A stretch of DNA of 64,000 nt, from contig CP154957.1 in NCBI GenBank assembly GCA_039621445.1, forward strand, positions 27,388,541 through 27,452,540, read 5' to 3'. The first letter of the stretch is position 1; each line of letters starts with the position of its first letter. Source of the DNA: Euglena gracilis. Taxonomy: Eukaryota > Euglenida > Euglenophyceae > Euglenales. Position numbers and translations under genes: made by a program. Under the pieces are notes generated by a model. The model had not been told where the DNA came from. It did not search any database and saw only the letters and a program-made list of their open reading frames with translations. Positions 1 through 10,496 of the stretch are shown here, one piece after another.

Positions 1-900
1 TGTGTTTCTGAACACAGCCTTCGACCATTGGTCAAACTGTGTTTAACAAAATTGGTTTTGCAAAAATGGAACAAAACCTTGCACCAGAAGCAAATTCGAA
101 TTGAAAGTGCAACATTTTTTCTGTCCCTGCTGGTCCTGATGGGGTTCCCCAAAAAGGTTTCCATACAAGGCAACCTACCCCCCCCCCCATCAAAGTGGCC
201 CCTCCATCACTGGAGGTCAAATTTTTGCCTTGGCACCTTTGGCGACGAAGGAAAGTGGCAACTTTGAGGGGGGGGGGGACCAAAGTTTGCCAAAACTTTG
301 GTCCACTTTGGGGGGACACTTTGAGGAGGGGGCAGGGGGGGGAATGCGCTGGACGTCCCTCGGAAAAAATGCGCAAAATGCGCAAAAAAAAATGCGCAAA
401 AAATGCGCTGAGTTCCCAAGGGAAAAAGGACTTAGAAAATTTCCAATTATAAACCCAAAATTAAACCAAAATCACCAAAAACAGCTGAAATGAAGGCATT
501 TTTGGTATAAAAAAAATGCACGAGCAAGGCGTCACTCTCTGTTCACCACAATGTCAGCCATGGTTGCCCCTTACTTGTGACCAGGGGAGAAGGATTCGAT
601 GTGGGGTCTCTGAAAACCCTAGTGTCCTCATCATCATTGGATGAGTACCCACACCTCATCACCCAAGGGTTTTTTCTTAAACCGGCGTTTGAGACACCGG
701 GTTCAGGACAGAACCGTCCCCCCCACGGGTTTTCCGGACGCCGGTTCTGTCCTAAAACCCGGCGTTAGGTAGGAACGCTGGTTTTGTCCAAAACCCGGCG
801 TCCGTTTTTCATTCCTTAAAAAGTCACCAAAAGTGCCCGAAAATGACCCTAAGGTCCTGAGATGACTGTTTTAACCATGTAGAACATCGAATGTTGCCAT
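1..900. other. Repeat-rich sequence, no gene seen
   Basis: No supportable gene. The stretch holds G runs near 270-345 and short A-rich copies of AAAATGCGCA at about 366-410. The same motif recurs at about 1728-1800. Reading frames here pass through homopolymers on both strands and give low-complexity peptides. Confidence 0.6.
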
Positions 901-1470
901 TTGGGCACCACTAGGGTGGATATCCAAATTCGGTGAAAATTGGCCCAGATTTGGAAATAGAGTACCGTGCAGCGTGAGAAAATCTGATGACCACCGCTGG
1001 TCGTCTGTTGAAAAGAGCTTTCGATCGAGGGGTAACTTGGTACCCTAACGTTGCACGCAGCCAGATATACGCTCGCGATCGTCGGATCGTCCAGAATCTT
1101 AATCGAAATTTGTGGTGATTTTCGATCCAGTTTCGTTCAAGAGGCAGTCTGAACCATACAGAAACGATTTGTGTCTTCAAATTGATGATCTGAGGGATCC
1201 AGGAGATTACCAGGATTGTGAAATTAGGATTTCCCAGTGACATGAAATAAGAGTACCAGGCGGCATGGCTGAATTTGGTGGATATCTCTAGTCGTCTGAT
1301 GAAAAGAACTTTCGATCGAGGGTGAGTTTGTACCTGAACGACTGACACAGCCAGAGATGTGCTCGCGATCGTCGGAATTTGGCAAAATTCTTTGACCGAA
1401 GGTTGGGGACGCCGGTTCTGTCCTGAACCCGGCGTCCGGGACGCCGGGTTCACCGGCGTCCGACCCCCCT
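657..1470. repeat. Palindromic CCGGCGT clusters, one at each end
   Basis: Clusters of GACGCCGGTTCTGTCC and its reverse complement occur at about 670-810 and again, inverted, at about 1395-1465. They enclose about 600 bp. The arrangement suggests the two ends of one foldback element, though I could not define exact termini or a target duplication. Confidence 0.5.
945..1376 (+). repeat. Diverged direct duplication, about 300-bp spacing
   Basis: Two related blocks (about 945-1085 and 1245-1376) share the order GAGTACC, GTCGTCTG, CTTTCGATCGAGG, CAGCCAGA and CTCGCGATCGTCGG. They are diverged direct repeats inside the CCGGCGT-bounded region. No coding signal was seen in them. Confidence 0.6.
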
Positions 1471-2450
1471 TTTCTGATATAGAGGCGGGTCCCTTGGGTG
1501 GAAAAAAAGTGCGAAAATGGGTTCGTTGGTTATAGAAATGGGTTTGTTGAACGTGGGCAAAATTCGTTGAGCATGTGGTTTGGTTGGTGTTGAAGAACGG
1601 TGTTGAAGAACACCAAATGCCAAATTTGTTTTTGACATATGGACAATGTGGACAACATGGACAATATGGACAAAATGCCTCCAAAAAGTGTAAAAAAAAG
1701 TGGGAAAATGAAAAAAAAAAAAAAAAAAAAATGCGCAAAAAATGCGCATTTTTGAAAAATTGACAAAATGCGCAAAAAATGCGCAAAAATGCGCAGCGCA
1801 CCCCCCCCCCCTGGAGGGGGTGAGGGTACGTTGGATCTTGGTGGTGTTTTTTTAACAACCTTGGAAAGAATTCATCCACGGTGGGTGCAGCACCTAACAC
1901 AGCGTTACAAAGTGCGGCGTGCAAAGGCGTGCACGAGGTGTGCAAAGCAAAATTATGTCCTTATCTCCGTCTTTAGGAACATTTCAAATTGATTATCGCC
2001 CATTGATCAAATCCTCTGTGCATCAGACAACTACCGATCGCAATAAAATACCAAAATACTTGCAATTCTTATCCGGAGATTTTAAAACCCCCCAAATTCT
2101 GGCGGTGCATCCTAGTTTTGTCCTCTGGTTCCACTCAGCACACGGCGAGGTTGCGAAATACAGCCTTCGACCAAAGGCATGTTGCCTTATAAACGCAACC
2201 ATAAATCACTGCGTCTTAAACACGGACTCTGACCTAAGGCTGCGTTTCTGCACGCAGTTCTTGATATGCGTGGCGAGGGGGTCCGAAATGGGGGGTTAAA
2301 TGGCATGGCGGCGGGGTCGGTGAGATGGGGGAGGGGTGTGCCAACCACCCCTTGGGGGACTCTACACTTCCCCACCCAAGAGACATTCTTCCCTCCCTGT
2401 CAACGAAAGAAGGCAACGTTGGGGCTGAAATGGTGATTTGTATCCATCTA
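1471..2450. other. No convincing gene; A-rich and G-rich tracts
   Basis: Contains a poly-A run near 1710-1730, AAAATGCGCA repeats and a C run at 1800. A plus-strand frame at 1919-2299 has fairly ordinary composition (126 codons) but no recognisable domain and no clear splice signals, so I do not call it. A CACTGCGTCTTAAACACGG motif at 2206-2250 belongs to the GCGTCTTAA repeat family also seen at 23.0, 42.0 and 44.2 kb. Confidence 0.4.
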
Positions 2451-2947
2451 TCAATGTTTATACCAAACAAAGGCATAGAATAGCAGCATCTCCTCCATCG
2501 GAGATGTGCGTTGGGGCGTTTGGGCCGAGTAAGAGTACGGCGTCCGGGGTTGTTCCACTCGAGGGCGTTTAGGCGGGGGTGGCTGGGAGTAGTAATCGCC
2601 GGGAGGAGGGCGGTAGGAGGCCGGGCGGGCAGGAGGTGGGCTGAGAGGCCGGGCCCGGCTGGGTTCTGGGCGGCCCCGTTGGGCGTGCAAACGGGCCAAC
2701 TCTGCCTCGCGCTTCCTGAGGTGGGAAAAAAAAAGGAGAAGAGGCGGGACTGGGGGAAATTACCACCATAACCGTGTTGGAGTGAAATGGCAGAGTGAAA
2801 TGACATAACTGTGTTGGCAGAGTGAAATGGGATTGGGAAAAGCAGAGGGGGCACTTCGCCACACAAATGGAATGAGGGAGAGGTGTACTTGATCTCCAAC
2901 TCTGTACGGAGCACCTCAAGCTGTGCCTTCAAGACGTGCTCATCCAT
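2451..2947 (-). CDS. Small coiled-coil, proline-rich protein, two exons
   Basis: Minus-strand gene with exon 1 at 2947-2889 and exon 2 at 2715-2451. They are separated by a 173-bp intron with a GTACAC donor and a long T/C tract ending CCTCAG. Exon phases join cleanly (2+1) and give 107 residues from MDEHVLKAQL to a TGA. Residues 1-32 are charged and leucine-rich, as in a coiled coil, and the two exons continue one helix (ELEIKKREAELA). Residues 37-90 are rich in proline, tyrosine and arginine. Residues 68-74 (PKRPRVE) look like a monopartite nuclear localisation signal. I do not recognise the family. A nuclear protein that binds a partner through the helix is an inference. The alternative is the 5' part of a longer gene with a further exon that I missed. 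The sequence composition is unlike the G-tract repeats on either side, which supports a real gene. Confidence 0.65.
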
Positions 2948-3384
2948 TGCCACAACACAAACTGCGCAGAGAAAATCGGACCCAAAAGAAGCCCACACGT
3001 CGGTTTTTACTCATTGAACAAGAGATGGCGTAAAATGGAGCCCAAACGAATAACCCACAGAATTGTGGGGCACCCCGCACTCCCTCACTGCCACCCAAAA
3101 CAATGTCCTTGACTCGGGGGGGGTGGGATCGGGTCCCCCCCCCAAAAACACAAAAAATCTCTTGGCGCTTTACGCCAAAATGAAGCATTTTCCATCCCAT
3201 CTGCCCAAAACGCAAGTGGATGATTAAAAACACACAATTTTGGTGAAAATGTCCAAAAAAAATCCAAAACCCAACCAACCTCAATGAAAACTTCCATTCA
3301 TTTTGTAATGAACCTTCTGATCCCATCGATAGAAAACAAATTGAAACATTTTAGGGGCAATTCCACCCCACACCACCCCGGTCT
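2948..3384. other. Upstream flank of the small gene, no feature
   Basis: Likely contains the promoter of the minus-strand gene, but no TATA box or other element stands out. C/G runs occur at 3115-3145. No coding signal was found on either strand. Confidence 0.4.
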
Positions 3385-4500
3385 CGGACTTTGATCCAGA
3401 TGGTCTCGTATTTGAAGGCGGGCATCATTTGGGGTCCGGCGTCATGCCCGAACCGGCGTCTGAGGAATCACGGCCAATTTCGCCCCACGTTTGGGACAGT
3501 TTTGGGTGATTTTGGTCGGAATCTGTCGCCGACCGAAACTGGCAGATTTCACACCTCTGAAACCATGTTGCCCATCAAATGAAAGCTCTTCTCAAGGGCT
3601 TTTGACAGATGGCCACAGAATTCAGCCATACCATGCCCCCCCCCCCACCCTGGCCGGCGGAAAGCCGGTCCTTTGGCTGGGACCGACCCCCCCATATAAG
3701 ACCAGGTTTTGAATAATGCTGAGCTCTTAATATGCGTGCCAACCCCCATCTTTGATGCTCTATATAAACCAGCTCCCTGAATGGACGATTTTCGCTTGAA
3801 ACCATGTATTGGGGCTCTGGCTTCACGCCCGAACCGGCGTTCAGGACGCCGGTTCAGCGCAGAAATTTCTGCGCCGAACTGGCGTCCAGAACGCAGGTTC
3901 AGGCGGGAAGACGGTGTCCAGGGGACCCAAAATAAAAAGTGCCAAAAAGTGTCCAAAATGGTTTTTAGACATGTGGCAATCATATCTTATCTGAGCAGTT
4001 TTTGGGGGGTATTTGGCCAGAAATTGGGGTATTTTGTGCAACAATTTCCATTTGGTCAAATTTGGGGAATTTCTGAAATAGAATACCATGCAGCACGGCT
4101 GGAATCTAAGGCCATCTGCTATCTGCTGAAAGCCCTCGAGAAGGGCTATCGATCAAGGGGCTACATGGCAGGTGAACAGTGGATTTTGGAATTTGCGAAA
4201 AGGGTCGGAACAGGCAATCGGCGATTTTCGGGGCGCTCTGCAGTGTGGCTGAGTTCTGAGGGTACCACATGAAAGCTCATGGGGAGAGCTCTCAATTGAT
4301 ATGCTGTATGGCACCTGAGGTGTGGGATTTCACAAATTAAGACGTCAAATTTTGGAATACACGATCGCTGAAAATAAGCGCTGTGTGCATTATTGCTGAA
4401 TCCTGTGGCCAGCTGTCAAAAGCCCTTGAGAAGAGCTTTTGATTGATGGGTAGCATGGCATCACATTTGTGAAAACTTCAATCGGCCGATCGACGTCGCC
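3385..4500. repeat. R1 dispersed repeat, left copy
   Basis: A long dispersed repeat recognised by AAAGCTCTTCTCAAGGGCTTT, CAGATGGCC and ATGCWGCATGGTATTCTA blocks and by GAACCGGCGT palindromes. Related copies lie at 21.95-22.56 kb and at 39.93-41.42 kb. The block at 3950-4200 is the reverse complement of the one at about 40990-41240. The copy is interrupted at 3626 by sequence starting TACCATGCCCCC and ending CCCCATATAAGACC (about 3703). This matches the outer ends of the tyrosine-recombinase element at 33.7-36.7 kb. Confidence 0.7.
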
Positions 4501-4669
4501 ATGTGCCCAAAGGAGGTCAAAAGGTTTCAGAGTAGGGTTGCGGGGGGGGGGGGGTCGCGGGGGAATCTAAAAAAAAATTATTGGCCCAAAATTATGCTAT
4601 TTGGCCTCCTGGACCCAGAAAAGGTGTTTTTGAGATGAAAATGAATGTTTTTCCCTTCTGGTACAAAAA

Positions 4670-4850
4670 CTGTGTTCAAAACGCCGGTTCGGGCGTGAAG
4701 CCATGTTTCAGAACTCAGGGCTTCACTCCGGAACCAGGGCGTTCTGAACACAGTTGTTGAAACCGTGGATTAGGGGCTCTGGATTAGGGGCTCTGGCTTC
4801 ACGCCCGAACGCCGAACCAGCGTTCAAGGAATCACGGCCAATTCCGCCCT
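4670..4850. repeat. GAACCGGCGT palindromic cluster
   Basis: Inverted copies of ACGCCGGTTCGGGCGTGAAG and its complement (about 4680-4760 and 4795-4830). They form the same foldback as those at 21.4, 22.5, 40.2, 41.3 and 41.9 kb. No coding potential. Confidence 0.6.
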
Positions 4851-4916
4851 AAATACCCATTTTTTGAACCTTTTTGAGCGATTCGGGATTCCAAAAAGTA
4901 CAAAAAATTGACATTA

Positions 4917-5546
4917 CAGTGTGGCTAAAAATTACGGAAGACAAAAATTACGGCCAAAAAAATTACGAGAAAAAAATTTCTTGGCAAAATTTTAATTTTG
5001 GAATTTTTTTGGCAAAATCTGGTCCCATGAAGGATTGACCTCCGGCACAGGTGCGACATTTTTCTCCTGGTTGCGTGCTCAACGTATTTTTCTGTCCCCC
5101 AGTGGCTGCAATCGCTCGAGGTGTTGTCGCACGTACCCGGCCAGCAACGCTTGCCCAAAAAAATGGGGGAACGTTCAAGATCGGTCAGGCATGGGCAAAA
5201 TGTTCGCTGGCGAAAGCAGAATGGAGGCCGTTCGCTGCAAATTCTGATAGAGTTGTGCCCACTGATCAGGTGTCAGTGATTTCTAATGCAGAGCGATTTT
5301 TGCTGTGATTTTCCCCAGCTGCTTGATGCCGGTCGCCCGTTTTTCAAGGAGCTGGCTGAGCATATACCATTGAAGAAACTGACATTCAATTGGGATGAGT
5401 ATTGTGTTCTTTTGGGCACAAACCGGAAGTGGGCTGGAAGACAGCGTCGGAAACCGACGGAGTGAGAAAATTACGAGAAAAAAAATCATGACAAACTTTG
5501 GGTATTTTGCCAAAATTTCTGTCTTCCGTAATTTTTAGCCGCACTG
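4917..5546 (+). mobile_element. Truncated pogo/TcMar-type DNA transposon
   Basis: The element is flanked by TA dinucleotides (4915-4916 and 5547-5548). Both ends carry inverted copies of CAGTGYGGCTAAAAATTACG. The CAGTG ends and TA duplication are typical of the Tc1/mariner/pogo group. At 630 bp it is far shorter than an autonomous element. Inside is a two-exon remnant of a pogo-like transposase (see 5103-5465). It is best read as an internally deleted copy. Confidence 0.8.
5103..5465 (+). pseudogene. Truncated pogo-like transposase, two exons
   Basis: Exon a (5103-5269) follows a TTTTTCTGTCCCCCAG acceptor and ends at a GTGTCA donor. Exon b (5319-5465) follows TTTTCCCCAG and ends in TGA. The intron is 49 bp and both exons join in phase 0. 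The joined frame has QKNGGTFKIGQAW, which matches the family pattern of a second helix-turn-helix (ENGG then W). It then has HIPLKKLTFNWDEY, which matches the IPxxLVxNWDQT block around the first catalytic Asp of pogo-like DDE transposases. The rest of the catalytic domain is absent, so the product cannot be an active transposase. The family call is from motif memory. An HMM search against DDE_1 would settle it. Confidence 0.6.
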
Positions 5547-5548
5547 TA

Positions 5549-5760
5549 ATCAGGAATCTGTCACTCAATTAGGAATCAAAAGTGCGAGAAATTCGTCCCA
5601 AATTCCTAATTGGACCTATTTTTGGACCGAAAACGCACGCAAATTCCTCATTGGGATCTAAAATTAGAGGAAAGAATGATGCCACACAAGTCACGCGTGA
5701 CCTGTCGCCAAAACCCGTCCCCCCCCCCGACCCCAACACCCCCTTTGTATTTTTTCCGAC
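5549..5760. repeat. TCAATTAGGAATC repeat family
   Basis: This block has TCACTCAATTAGGAATCAAAA, CCTAATTGGACCTATTTT, ACACAAGTCACGCRTGACC and then C runs. It recurs in the same order at 17760-17975 and inverted at about 18318-18460. It is a dispersed repeat without coding capacity. Confidence 0.65.
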
Positions 5761-6654
5761 CTTTTTTTATCCGAAAACGGCTAATCTGACAGTGGAAAAA
5801 GTGTACAAACTGTCCCAAATTTGGCCGAAAAAAAAAAGCATATCTCAGGCTAGGCGGGGAGTTGCGGGGAAATCAAAATACCGGTAGATGGGGCATTCCA
5901 AGCGCTTCAATTTAGATATCCGGACATTTCTTTGATTTTTTCGTCATCATTTTCGAGATATTTTGAAAATATCGACTTTTTTGGGCCCGAAATGGTAGAG
6001 TCCAAAGGTGGGGGGGCTCATCCGGGGGGGGGGGGCAATCCTACCCAGTTTGGACCCCTTCGGTTTCTAGCAACCATGGTCGATTCGAATTTGAATTGAA
6101 TGAAAATTGGGTAATTTTTTTTATCGCTTTCAGCCGGTTGAGTTCGGGTTCAGTCAGGTCCAATGGTGGGGGGAGGGTCCAACGAAGTCCTCCCCCCCAG
6201 GAAGTTAAAAAAGGGGGGGGGAACGAGGGTTTGAAGAATTTTTTTTGAATGGGAATCCTGTTAGGATGTTTGGGACATTTTTTGAAAATCTTTTCATTTC
6301 TATACGAAAATGCACCGATTTTTTTTGGCATTTGTCAGGGAAGAAGATTTTTGGGTGGGTGAGAAAGTGGGTGTGCAGGTCTCAAACTTGGCTCAAGAAT
6401 GGATTGGATCACAAGATCCCTGGAAAAAAATTTTCTTCGTCGCCACCAGTGGTGTAGAAACATTTTTTTCTTGGGGGCAGCATTCCCGATTTTGAAATGA
6501 CAAGGGTTTCTGACAGACAATTGACATTAATATGACATTTAGACGCTTGTAAAAAAAATCAGAAACCCCCGTCCACGTTAGGAATGGACCCTCCCACATC
6601 AATGTCTGCCCTCCTACATGCCCAAAGGACCATGAGTAAGACCACTTCACAGAA
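5761..6654. other. No gene seen; G runs
   Basis: Low-complexity G and T runs (about 6008-6040, 6180-6250) and otherwise unremarkable sequence. Short frames on both strands have no recognisable domain. Confidence 0.4.
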
Positions 6655-6884
6655 TGGGGGGTTGGTACGCCGTGGCGAGGATGGGGGGGGGGGAAATGGC
6701 GGGAAAATGGCGTGGCGAGGGGGTGTGGGATGTGGGGGGAGGGGTGTCCCATGGTTGCAAAATCAAAAATGCAATAGGTGGCGTGGCGAGGGGGTCCGGC
6801 TAGGGGGGGGGGGGGTGGGGGGGGGGGGGGGGGGGGGTGGGGGGGGGGGGGGGGGGGGGGGGGGTGGGGGGGGGGGGGGGGGGT

Positions 6885-6926
<42 letters not shown>

Positions 6927-7020
6927 GCGATCCCGGGTGGTGGGGGGGGGGCGGGTGGGGGGGGGGGGGGGAGGGGAACAAACAAGGGGGGGGGGGGGGG
7001 GGAGGGGTGTACCAACCCCC
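6655..7020. repeat. Almost pure poly-G tract with GGCGTGGCGAGG repeats
   Basis: About 6803-7005 is almost only G with scattered T, A and C, preceded by copies of GGCGTGGCGAGGGGGT. It is a strong G-quadruplex candidate. The true length in the genome is uncertain because such tracts are hard to sequence. Glycine or proline frames through it are artefacts. Confidence 0.9.
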
Positions 7021-7427
7021 CCAATGATGTTTGATCCTGTGATGACTGAGAAGACTTAAAGATGTCAGAAGACGCTTACCTCTCTCGGCATCCAGTTCTG
7101 CTCTGATGACAATGCTGTCAGGGAATGATCTTTTTTCTCTGCTTCATATCACTGACAAGAATTTGTTGAAGTCTATCAAGCAGGAGCTATTGGAAGAAGT
7201 TTGTCACTAATCTGGACCTGAGACCTGCTAAACTGATCCAGTTTTGTTGGAATTGGCCATTGTGTTTGATTTCTGCTTCCTGTTCCTGTGCCTAGAAACT
7301 GCCTAGAAGGTTTTTTTTTGTTTGTCTGTCCGTTTTGTTTGCAACGAAATGGTAATCTGGTGCATTCTGATTTGCTTTACAAAGATTTGAATCATTTTTT
7401 GGTGCCACATCTTTGGGGCGGGTTTGG
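7021..7427. other. Unique-looking sequence, possible coding scrap
   Basis: A plus-strand frame from an ATG at 7106 runs about 34 codons (MTMLSGNDLFSLLHITDKN and on) with ordinary composition. It is too short to identify. Nothing else is supportable. Confidence 0.3.
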
Positions 7428-7680
7428 GCCAGATGTGGTGGACAGATGTGCTGGCCAGTTTTGGGCCAGCACATCACATCTGGCCAATTTTGGGCCAGAT
7501 GTGGTGGCCAGTTTTGCGCCAGATGTGCTGGCAAGTTTTGGGCCACAGGTGGTGGCCAGTTTTGGGCCACAGGTCGTGGCCAGTTCTGGGCCACAGGTTG
7601 TGGCCAGTTTTGGGCCACTGGTCGTGGCCAGTTTTGGGCCACAGGCTGTGGCCAGTTTTGGGCCACGAGTCGTGGCTAGA
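7428..7680 (+). repeat. 24-bp tandem repeat, about ten units
   Basis: Tandem units of TGGCCAGTTTTGGGCCACAG plus four to six variable bases. A 24-bp period keeps one reading frame open on both strands (for example repeats of VASFGPQV), so the long frames across it are a product of periodicity and not evidence of a gene. Confidence 0.85.
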
Positions 7681-7828
7681 AAAGGGCTTGGTTGGTTTTT
7701 TTTGTGGTGTTCACCTTGCTGGTCTGCTGACCCCTTTTTCAGTTTTGGAAGTTGAATACCGAAGTGTCACCATTTTTTGAAGGGTTTTTTGTTGAGGGAA
7801 TGTGAAAAGAAAGGGAGAGCAACCATTT

Positions 7829-7951
7829 ATGGATAGCATTCTTTCTTCCAAAGTTGGCAGCCGGTTACTTGTTCCTCGAAAACGACTGCGGAATGCCAGG
7901 CCCATGCAAAGGGAGGGCAACAAGTTAGAGACAGTGAGGTTTTTAGCCTAG
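7829..7951 (+). other. Short open frame of 40 codons, uncertain
   Basis: An ATG at 7829 opens a 40-residue frame (MDSILSSKVGSRLLVPRKRL and on) ending TAG. It is basic and not G-run derived, so it may be the last exon of a lost gene or transposon. No domain was recognised. Confidence 0.3.
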
Positions 7952-8014
7952 TCAGGGAACTTATCGACTACGATAAGTTACAGGTTACTATCGGGGGGTA
8001 GATTTGGCCTGGGG

Positions 8015-8225
8015 GGGTTGTGGGGGTCGACCATGGTCGGCCCACGGTCGCCTCGGTCGCCCTCGGTCGCCCTCGGTCGTGGGGGGGGACCGAGGGCAAC
8101 CGAGCTACGGTTGTGGGGGTCGACCGAGGGCGATGGTCAACCCCCACCCCACAGTCGGAACCCACCCTTTGCAAGGTCGGTCGCCCTCGGTCGACCCCCA
8201 CCCCATGACCGGACCCCCCACATTT
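8015..8225. repeat. GTCGACC/GGGCGACC palindromic array
   Basis: Many copies of GTCGACC, GGTCGCCCTCGGTCG and their complements. The same array type recurs at 9246-9400, 10960-11000, 13145-13390, 14035-14215 and 14695-14745. It typically ends in a C or G run, and here the run leads into tandem array A. Confidence 0.75.
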
Positions 8226-8229
8226 TGAG

Positions 8230-9235
8230 GTGGGAAAAACAAGGAATTTTGAAATTTTGGGGCTCTCGAACAGTTGAGCAACAAAAGGGATTTGCCCCCC
8301 CCCCCAAAATGGTTGGGTAACACAAGGGATTTTGTTACTTTGGGGCCCTCGAACAGTTGAGCAACAAAAGGGATTTGCCCCCAAAATGGGTGGGTAACAC
8401 AGCGGATTTGCTCCCCAAAATGGGTGGCTAACACAAGGGATTTTGTTACTTTGGGGCCCTTGAACAGTTGAGCAACAAAGCGGATTTGTCCCCCAAAACG
8501 GGTGGGTAACACAAGGGATTTGCTCACCAAAACGGGTGGCTAACACAAATGATTTAGTTATTTTGGGGCCCTCGAACTGTTGACCAACAAAGGGGATCAG
8601 CCCCCCAAAACGGTTGGGTAACACAAGGGATTTTGTTATATTGGGGCCCTCGAACAGTTGAGCAACAAAAGGGATTTGCCCCCCCAAAATGGGTGGGTAA
8701 CACAAGGGATTTTGTTACTTTGGGGCCCTCGAACTGTTGAGCAAAAAAAGGTATTTGCCCCTCAAAACGGGTGGGTACACAGGGGATTTGCCCCCCAAAA
8801 TGGGTGGGTCACACAAGGTATTTTGTAGTTTTGGGGCCCTCGAACTGTTGGGCAACAAAAGGGAATTGCCTCCCAAATCAGTTGGGCAACAAAGGGGATT
8901 TGTCCCCCAAAACGGGTGGGTTACACAAGGGAATTGGCCCCCAAAAGACACAAGGGAATTGGCCCCCAAAAGGGTGGGTAACACAAGGGTTTTGCCCCCC
9001 AAAACGGATGGGTAACTCAAGGGATTTGACCCCCAAAACAGGTGGGTGACACAAGGGACTTTGTTATTTTGGGGCCTCGAACTATTGAGCAACAAAAGGG
9101 ATTTGCTCCCAAAATGAGTGGGTAACACAAGGGATTTTGTTATTTTGGCACCCTCGAACATTTGGGCAACAAAGAGGATTTGCCTCCCAAAATGGGTTGA
9201 AAACATTTTTGTTGTTCTTGGGGCCCGCGAACATG
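8230..9235 (+). repeat. Tandem array A, about 80-bp units
   Basis: Repeated units carry AAGGGATTTTGTTATTT, then GGGGCCCTCGAACAGTTGAG, CAACAAAAGGGATTTGCC, a C run and AACGGGTGGGTAACACAA. Spacing of the GAACAGTTGAG block is about 80 bp, with some units lengthened by extra copies of the GGGTGGGTAACACAAGGG part. Array B at 13395-14005 is the same family. Confidence 0.85.
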
Positions 9236-9239
9236 GGCA

Positions 9240-9520
9240 GACATGTTGTGGGGGTCGACCGAGGGCGACCAACCTTGCAAAAAGGGGGGGGGTCCGGCTG
9301 TGGGGTGGGGGTCAACCATGGTCGCCCTTGGTCGACCACCACAACCTTCTCGGTCGACCCCCCCACGACCGAGGGCGACCGAGGGCGATTGAGGGCGGCT
9401 CCGTGCGGAAAATTGGCCATGCTACTTCTGGAGGTCGGGCCGACCATTGGCCATGGCTTATCGACCTCTGGAGGTCGGGCCGACCAGGTCGGCCCGAACT
9501 GCAATACCCCCCCCTTTTTT
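9240..9520. repeat. GTCGACC and GGTCGGGCCGACC palindromic arrays
   Basis: GTCGACCGAGGGCGACC copies (9250-9400) pass into GGAGGTCGGGCCGACC copies (9430-9500) and end at CAATACCCCCCCC. The second motif family is also found at 11.05, 12.8, 14.6, 26.95, 28.0, 38.6 and 39.65 kb. Confidence 0.75.
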
Positions 9521-9675
9521 AATTTTTAAGCCCCCCTCAAAATTTTGATTCTCTTAATTCAGTGTAAAATGCAAGAAAACACATCAAAATGTCCCTAAAA
9601 ACGTCAGAAAATGTCCCGTATTGAAAAAAAAGGGGGTGAAAGGCCAAATCAGTTGAGTTCCATGGCCAACCCCAA
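9521..9675. other. Short stretch without feature
   Basis: AT-richer spacer between the palindromic array and the telomere-like tract. Nothing is supportable. Confidence 0.4.
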
Positions 9676-9812
9676 ACCATAAGCCTAACCCTAACCCTAA
9701 CCCTAACCTTATCCGTAACCCTGACCCTATCCCTAACGGTATCCCTAACTCTAACCCCAACCCCCTAACCCTATCCCTAACCCTCACCCTAACTAACCCT
9801 AACCCTATCCAA
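9676..9812 (-). repeat. Degenerate telomere-like tract (CCCTAA type)
   Basis: Runs of CCCTAA mixed with CCCTAT, CCGTAA and CCCTGA. Similar interstitial tracts lie at 10850-10918, 12448-12545 (TTAGGG strand), 14235-14490 and 36822-36870. They sit inside repeat-dense DNA and are not a chromosome end. Confidence 0.85.
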
Positions 9813-10110
9813 GGCAAGGAGGGCCAAATCGCGCTCCCCAATGAACCCCGATATGCGAACTTAGTCGGCCTACGGCCTCCTCCTGGGGGGGGGGGGCTGC
9901 CGCCCCCCCGCGGACCCCCCCCGCCCAAAATAACAAAATCCCCTTGTGTGTGCAAGGCAAGGAGGGCCAAATCGCGCTCCCCAATGAACCCCAATATGCG
10001 AACTTAATCGGCCTACGGCTTCCTCCGGGGGGGGGGGGGCTGCCCCCCCGGACCCCCCCGCCCAAAATAACAAAATCCCCTTGTCTGTGCAAGGCAAGGA
10101 TGGCCGAATC
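9813..10110 (-). repeat. Array C repeat (GGCCTACGGCCTCCTCC), two units
   Basis: Two units contain AAGGAGGGCCAAATCGCGCTCC, a GGCCTACGGC block, a C/G foldback and AAAATAACAAAATCCCCTTG. The last block is the reverse complement of the array A core. More units lie at 27.1, 27.6, 30.4-30.86 and (inverted) 38.9-39.5 kb. Confidence 0.8.
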
Positions 10111-10496
10111 GTGCTCCTCAACTCCTGGAAAAAGACAAGTTTCACAGAACTGGCGCAAAAAGAAGATATTATACAAAATTTTTCACAAATGGACCCCCGA
10201 ATGAGGGTTTCTGAAGGCTTGAGTCATTTTTCTTCATATTTGAATGAATTTGGGGGGGGGCTTAAAAAATTTACCCTGACTCTAACCCGGCCCAATGACC
10301 TAGCCTGGGGGGGGTTCTGGGTAGTTGATCGCGATCAACTAGTCGGTTGACTACCCAACTGGTCGATCGACAGGTCGGTGGGGTTCAAAACCCTGTTTAC
10401 GGTAGACTGTGGGGGGTGTTTCTGGGTGGTCGATTGACAGTTGAAGGGTCGATCGACCATTTGAAGGGTCGGTGGTTGATCCGTGATAAATTGGTG
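10111..10496. repeat. Spacer and GATCGACC/GGTCGATCGACC palindromes
   Basis: 10111-10320 shows no feature. 10325-10470 holds palindromic GATCGCGATC, GGTCGATCGAC and GTCGATTGACAG motifs. GACTAGTCGGTGGGGTTCAAAACCC reappears at about 10815-10850. Confidence 0.55.

Noticed and set aside
911-1945. A 344-codon frame on the minus strand
   Set aside because: It crosses poly-A, C-run and direct-repeat sequence and contains homopolymer peptide (runs of F and H). No domain or consistent composition supports it.
6700-7020. Long glycine- or proline-only frames in the poly-G tract
   Set aside because: They exist in several frames at once and only reflect the homopolymer.
7428-7680. Overlapping long frames on both strands
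   Set aside because: Caused by a 24-bp tandem repeat, whose period is a multiple of three.
8230-9235. CRISPR-like array
   Set aside because: Units are about 80 bp with no unique spacers. The host is eukaryotic and no cas-like gene is present.
9676-9812. Chromosome end
   Set aside because: The tract is degenerate, interstitial and one of several in both orientations.
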